This document shows, piece by piece, positions 60,343 through 64,000 of a stretch of DNA of 64,000 nt. Under the pieces are notes generated by a model that was not told where the DNA came from, ran no database searches, and was given only the letters and a program-made list of their open reading frames with translations. The number at the start of each line of letters is the position of its first letter. The stretch's first letter is position 1. The translations under genes and the position numbers were made by a program. Origin of the DNA: Puniceicoccaceae bacterium (lineage in GTDB: Bacteria; Verrucomicrobiota; Verrucomicrobiia; Opitutales; Coraliomargaritaceae); the NCBI GenBank assembly GCA_017854655.1, contig JAFMHF010000002.1, positions 1-64,000 on the forward strand, in the 5' to 3' direction.

Positions 60343-62415
60343 TTACAGCGGCGCTCTCCATTTGCCGTGTTCCTTGATCAAATCGATTAGGCGGTCGAGG
60401 GCTTCTTCGGCGGGCACGTTATACTTCACGCATTGTTTGCCGACGTAGAGATTAATTTTGGCGGGGGCGCCACCGACATAGCCGAAGTCAGCATCAGCCA
60501 TTTCGCCAGGGCCATTAACGATGCAGCCCATGATCGCGATGGTAACACCTTTGAGGTGGTCGGTCCGTGCGCGAATGGTTTGGGTGACACTTTGTAAATC
60601 AAACAAGGTGCGCCCGCAGCTCGGGCAGGCGACGAATTCGGTTTTGGTGATGCGTGCGCGTGCGCCTTGTAAAATATTATAAGCGAGCGTGGTGGCTTTT
60701 TCGAGGAGTGGTTCGGTCTCGATGCTGATCGCGTCGCCGATACCATCGCAGAGCAGAGCGCCGCTGAGAATGCTGCTTTCGAGTAGGCGATCTGAAAAGT
60801 AGTCTTTCGGCGCAAGCGTGTTGGTGAGGGTATTGCGTATCCAGATCGGTGCGTCCGGCACGAAGGCTTGGGCGGCTTCGGCAAGGGCACGGTAGCTGCC
60901 GACGGGGTGGTTGGGCGATTCTGATGCAGAGCCCGAGCAAGTTCGAACGCCACTGGTTAGAATGAGACGCTCGCTGCCCATCGGTGCGAGTTGTGCGCCG
61001 ATCTCCTCGCGCAGGGCGTCGGCTTGGCAGTCTATGGCGCAGTTAAAGCCTTTTTGGCGGCAAAACTGTAGCAGGTTGGTTGCGTAGTAGGCGTCTTCTT
61101 TCTCGATGTGTTGCAAGAGGGTGATGCCGGCGAGGCCGTCTGCAGGCCATTCGAATGCTTCGAGATCAGTGAGGTCGACTGCGTCCGACAGTTCGAGTAC
61201 GAAGGCTTGCACCACGCTGTGGAGGGCTTCGTGGAGTCCAGTAAATGCGGCGAGGTCATCGTTGCCATTGATTGCAACTTGGAGGCCTTCGAGCTTACTT
61301 TCTTTGAGCGAGCTCTGGGTGCGGCAAACGTCTTGGATGATTTCGCTCGTTGCGCTGATCGGGTGCTGTGTTTTGACGATCACGGCGGGGACGACGTCGC
61401 CGCCGATGCTACATTTCGGGCCGAGCTCAATGACGCGGGCGCTGCGGCGATTAAAGTCGAACGGGTTAATGCTGTCTTTGGTTTCGGCCGAAAGTGGTAG
61501 CTCCGCCTGCTGGTCCCAGAGCGCCATTGCTTTGTCGGCGAGGTCGCGGGCAACGGGCACTTCGTAGATGGGATCTTCGGTAAGTGAGACGCGAATGGTA
61601 TCGCCCAGTCCATCGTTGAGCAGTGCGCCAATCCCAATCGCGCTTTTGACGCGGGCATCTTCGCCGTCGCCAGCTTCGGTCACGCCGAGGTGTAGCGGAT
61701 AGTTCATGCCTTCTTCGGCCATACGTGCCGCGGTCAGACGGTAAGCCTCGATCATGACTTTGGGATTACTCGCTTTCATCGACAGGCAAATGTCGTGATA
61801 GTTGTGACTCTCGGCGATACGGATAAATTCGAGTGCGCTTTCGACCATGCCGAGTGGTGAGTCACCGTAGCGATTCATCAGTCGGTCAGAGAGGGAACCG
61901 TGGTTGGTGCCGATGCGCATGGCGCGGCCAAGCTCTTTGCAGCGCAGAACGATCGGCGAGAACGCTTGGTGCAGGCGCTCGAGTTCTTCGGCATAGGCGG
62001 CGTCGGTATATTCGAGGACGGCGAACTTCTTTTTGTCGGCGTAATTGCCTGGGTTGATGCGGACTTTTTCAACATGTAGCGCGGCCTCCATTGCGGCGGT
62101 CGGCAGGAAGTGGATGTCGGCGACCAGTGGCACGTCGCACTTAGCGGCACGAAGCTTCTTGGAGATTTCGCCGAGGGCTCTGGCCGCGGCTTTATTGGGT
62201 GCTGTGATACGGACGATCTCGCAGCCTGCTTCAGCCAAGGCGAGCGTTTGCGCCACGGTGGCGTCGACGTCTTGCGTATTAGTGGTCGTCATCGATTGAA
62301 TGCGAATCGGGTGGTTGCCGCCGATAGCGACATTGCCGATGTGGATGACACGTGAATCGCGACGCTTCGCCTGGAAGCGCGATGCGCAGTAATCGAGATT
62401 TGAGAGAGCTGTCAT
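60343..62415 (-). CDS. ispG: 4-hydroxy-3-methylbut-2-enyl diphosphate synthase, long (plant/Chlamydia) form
   Basis: IspG (GcpE) is the sixth enzyme of the MEP isoprenoid pathway, with a 4Fe-4S cluster. The TIM-barrel part has IGGNHPIRIQSMTTTNTQDVDATV-type sequence and LHVEKVRINPGNYADKKKF. The cluster domain has FVACPSCGRTLFDLQ and GCIVNGPGEMADADFGYVGG near the end. Between them lies an insertion of ~250 residues (about 330-580), giving 690 aa compared with ~370 in E. coli; this three-domain form is known from plants, chlamydiae and related phyla. Confidence 0.97.
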   Translation of the reverse strand: MTALSNLDYCASRFQAKRRDSRVIHIGNVAIGGNHPIRIQSMTTTNTQDVDATVAQTLALAEAGCEIVRITAPNKAAARALGEISKKLRAAKCDVPLVADIHFLPTAAMEAALHVEKVRINPGNYADKKKFAVLEYTDAAYAEELERLHQAFSPIVLRCKELGRAMRIGTNHGSLSDRLMNRYGDSPLGMVESALEFIRIAESHNYHDICLSMKASNPKVMIEAYRLTAARMAEEGMNYPLHLGVTEAGDGEDARVKSAIGIGALLNDGLGDTIRVSLTEDPIYEVPVARDLADKAMALWDQQAELPLSAETKDSINPFDFNRRSARVIELGPKCSIGGDVVPAVIVKTQHPISATSEIIQDVCRTQSSLKESKLEGLQVAINGNDDLAAFTGLHEALHSVVQAFVLELSDAVDLTDLEAFEWPADGLAGITLLQHIEKEDAYYATNLLQFCRQKGFNCAIDCQADALREEIGAQLAPMGSERLILTSGVRTCSGSASESPNHPVGSYRALAEAAQAFVPDAPIWIRNTLTNTLAPKDYFSDRLLESSILSGALLCDGIGDAISIETEPLLEKATTLAYNILQGARARITKTEFVACPSCGRTLFDLQSVTQTIRARTDHLKGVTIAIMGCIVNGPGEMADADFGYVGGAPAKINLYVGKQCVKYNVPAEEALDRLIDLIKEHGKWRAPL

Positions 62416-62438
62416 GCGAGTGTTGGGAGTGAAAAGAA

Positions 62439-62468
62439 TTAACCGCAGAGGACGCAGAGAACGCGGAG
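62439..62468. repeat. Left arm of the inverted repeat around the GxxExxY gene
   Basis: TTAACCGCAGAGGACGCAGA and the bases GAACGCGGAG after it contain the same TTAACCGCAGAG and GAGAACGC blocks as the opposite arm inside rseP, in inverted orientation. Confidence 0.8.
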
Positions 62469-62500
62469 CTTAGAATGATGTGGCTCAGGGATTATGAATT

Positions 62501-62878
62501 CTAGTCTTTGTGATTATAGACGACTCGTTTGATGCCGTCTTTCATTTTTGTGACATTGAAATTCAGTAAGTAGCCAAGCGTGCAACCTGATAGTTTTAAA
62601 TAGGTAATCAGTTGGGCTGTATGGATGTTATTAAGTTGATCGACGACTTTTAGCTCTAAGATGATTTGGTTTTCGACAAGAATATCGAGGCGGTAGCCTT
62701 CGTCTAACTCCAAGCCTTTATAGGTGATCGGCTGTTTCTTTTGGCGAATACCCTGAATGCCTCGCAAAGATAGTTCGTGGTCGAGGCAACGTTCGTATGT
62801 GCTTTCCAGTAGTCCGGGCCCGAGCTCGGTATGCACATCGATTGCAGCACCTAATACTTGTTCGCTTAAGTTACTCAT
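62501..62878 (-). CDS. GxxExxY family protein (PDDEXK-nuclease-like)
   Basis: The 125-aa protein has the name-giving motif GLLESTYERCL near residue 23 and a PD-(D/E)xK-like core (YRLDILVENQIILELKVVDQL, D and ExK). It probably has a nuclease fold, but activity and role are unknown. Its ATG overlaps the rseP stop by eight bases (ATGAGTAA). It is enclosed by inverted repeats AACCGCAGAG...GAACGC, and so looks like a small mobile cassette rather than a native member of the rseP-ispG operon. Confidence 0.85.
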   Translation of the reverse strand: MSNLSEQVLGAAIDVHTELGPGLLESTYERCLDHELSLRGIQGIRQKKQPITYKGLELDEGYRLDILVENQIILELKVVDQLNNIHTAQLITYLKLSGCTLGYLLNFNVTKMKDGIKRVVYNHKD

Positions 62879-64000
62879 TGATTTGCTCAGCGTTCTCTGC
62901 GGTTAGTTCTTCTTTGCTGATGTCTTTGACTTGGACGGGTGCTGCCGAAGCAGGCGCAGCTTCAGGCTCTTCGCCTTGGCCGATGCCGATGTCTTGGCCG
63001 ACGCGCTTGACGTCGAAGAACGAGACATAAACCACAAAGGAGAGTAGCATGACGATGCAGGCGGTATACGCACCTTCCATTATTCTACGAGGCAGCGGAC
63101 GGCCGGTGATTTTTGAGATCGTGGCAAATAGCATGTGGCCGCCATCCAGCACAGGGATTGGTAGCACGTTGAAGATCGCGAGATTGACGTTGATCAATGC
63201 GAGGAACCAAACGAGGTCGATCCAGCCATAGCGGGCCATCGTAGTGAGACCGTGTACGATACCGACGGGGCCGCTCATGTTGCGCACTTTGACGTCTGAT
63301 TTCTGGCTGACGAGCGCGACGAGTGTCATCTTCATCGTGTTGGCCATGATGGTGATCTGCTCGAATGGATTGCGGTGCACTCGCTCGGTTTGCGCTTCGT
63401 AGTAGTAGGCGAATCCAAAACGTAGTGACTCTTCACCAGGCGCAATCCCAGGTTCGATCGGCAGGATGACTTCTTGACCTTCACGGAGGAGGGTGACCTC
63501 GATGCTGCCGCCTGGATGGTTTTTCAGATAAACGCTCAGAAAGGCTGCGGAGGTAATCGGCTCGCCATTGAGGGCAATAGGTTGGTCGCCAGGCAACATG
63601 CCTGCTTCAAACGCGGGCATATTCTCTTGCACCATGCTGACGACGAGATCGGTACCAGGTTGCACGCCGAGGGTGCGGATGTCTTCGGAGGTGACGAGCA
63701 CCGGGTGAGCAGTGAGGGTGAGCTCTTTATCACCACGCAGAACAGTGACTTCGGTGGTGGGGATGCCTGCGTCGTTGCGACCAGTGCCGGTCATCACCGC
63801 ATTTTGTAGCTGCATCCAATCGCCAATCCGTTCGTCATCGACTTCAAGAATGGTGTCGCCTGTGAGAAGGCCTGCTTCGAAGGCTGGACCAGGCACGATT
63901 TCGCCGGCGGAATTGACGATTTGCTCCGGGGCGACGTCGACTACGGTGGTTTTAACAATGTCGCGACCGACACCCCAAAGGATGAGGGACAGGCAGAATG
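62871..64000 (-). CDS. rseP: RIP metalloprotease RseP (site-2 protease), C-terminal part
   Basis: The frame stays open to the window edge (a further FCLSLILWGVGRDIV membrane segment lies upstream of the ORF-track start), so the N-terminus with HExxH is outside. Two PDZ domains are visible (VPGPAFEAGLLTGDTILEVDDE and NMPAFEAGMLPGDQPIALNGE), followed by the catalytic aspartate motif NVLPIPVLDGGHMLF and a last membrane helix. RseP cuts membrane proteins such as anti-sigma factors. The C-terminal tail ends ELTAENAEQINE, encoded by an intergenic-repeat arm. Confidence 0.93.
   Translation of the reverse strand, partial: FCLSLILWGVGRDIVKTTVVDVAPEQIVNSAGEIVPGPAFEAGLLTGDTILEVDDERIGDWMQLQNAVMTGTGRNDAGIPTTEVTVLRGDKELTLTAHPVLVTSEDIRTLGVQPGTDLVVSMVQENMPAFEAGMLPGDQPIALNGEPITSAAFLSVYLKNHPGGSIEVTLLREGQEVILPIEPGIAPGEESLRFGFAYYYEAQTERVHRNPFEQITIMANTMKMTLVALVSQKSDVKVRNMSGPVGIVHGLTTMARYGWIDLVWFLALINVNLAIFNVLPIPVLDGGHMLFATISKITGRPLPRRIMEGAYTACIVMLLSFVVYVSFFDVKRVGQDIGIGQGEEPEAAPASAAPVQVKDISKEELTAENAEQINE
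62889..62906. repeat. Right arm of the inverted repeat, inside the rseP 3' end
   Basis: AGCGTTCTCTGCGGTTAG is the inverted counterpart of the arm at 62439. On the minus strand it encodes LTAENAE, part of the RseP C-terminus. Confidence 0.8.

Overview
The window looks like a piece of chromosome from a verrucomicrobium of the Opitutae/Puniceicoccales type (Coraliomargarita-like). This is inferred from moderate GC, mostly weak Shine-Dalgarno signals, the long plant/Chlamydia-type IspG, a Methanosarcina-type SerC, a caa3 oxidase cluster, and intergenic GTTGGACGTT-type and AACCGCAGAG-type repeats. No species can be fixed without a search. The content is almost all housekeeping. I see no prophage, plasmid module, CRISPR array, rRNA or tRNA gene.

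Layout. 0-1.4 kb: ribosomal/tRNA-modification operon (probable S16 tail, trmD, rplS). 1.4-3.1 kb: an insert bounded by two near-identical copies of the rplS terminator, holding a peptidase-like protein without zinc ligands and a transposase remnant. 3.1-13.5 kb: an AsmA-like envelope protein, serC, topoisomerase III, lpxK, an adenylate-kinase-like fusion and a MIF-type tautomerase. 13.6-19.9 kb: tandem hairpin repeats, gyrA and gyrB, and a divergent Rrf2 regulator with a 17-bp palindrome upstream. 20-29.7 kb: an SLC13 transporter and a complete aa3/caa3 oxidase locus (ctaA, ctaB, DUF420, ctaC with fused cytochrome c, ctaD, ctaE, ctaF, ctaG). 30-34 kb: a GreA-like factor, farnesyl diphosphate synthase and a three-gene operon of unknown function. 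34-41.6 kb: an AspT-type transporter, a NAD ligase lacking its zinc finger, and the heme genes hemF, hemE and hemY. 41.7-48.3 kb: an SDR protein, a CBS protein, a cNMP-FHA fusion, ybaB-recR, an MFS permease, nadA and an unknown. 48.7-53.1 kb: rpmI-rplT, clpP, rpiB, a small membrane protein, rpmG and mrp. 53.3-64 kb: a TolB-like propeller, a RAYT transposase with flanking REP pairs, menB, purT, lemA-htpX, ispG, a GxxExxY cassette and rseP (running off the end).

Functional links. The oxidase locus, the heme genes (hemF, hemE, hemY, ctaA, ctaB) and ispA (farnesyl diphosphate for heme O) together supply an aerobic terminal oxidase and its heme A. ispG and ispA are both isoprenoid steps, and menB points to menaquinone. 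lpxK and the AsmA-like, TolB-like and RseP proteins indicate a Gram-negative envelope with lipid A.

The most unusual layer is intergenic. At least four families of hairpin repeats are scattered here, two of them led by the tetranucleotide GTAG. One GTAG family forms two inverted pairs around an intact REP-associated tyrosine transposase, with compensatory stem changes around a constant loop. A separate inverted-repeat cassette carrying a GxxExxY gene sits at the 3' end of rseP, and one arm of it encodes part of the RseP C-terminus. Several housekeeping enzymes also deviate at normally conserved sites (LigA zinc cysteines, Mrp CxxC, TrmD active-site residues).
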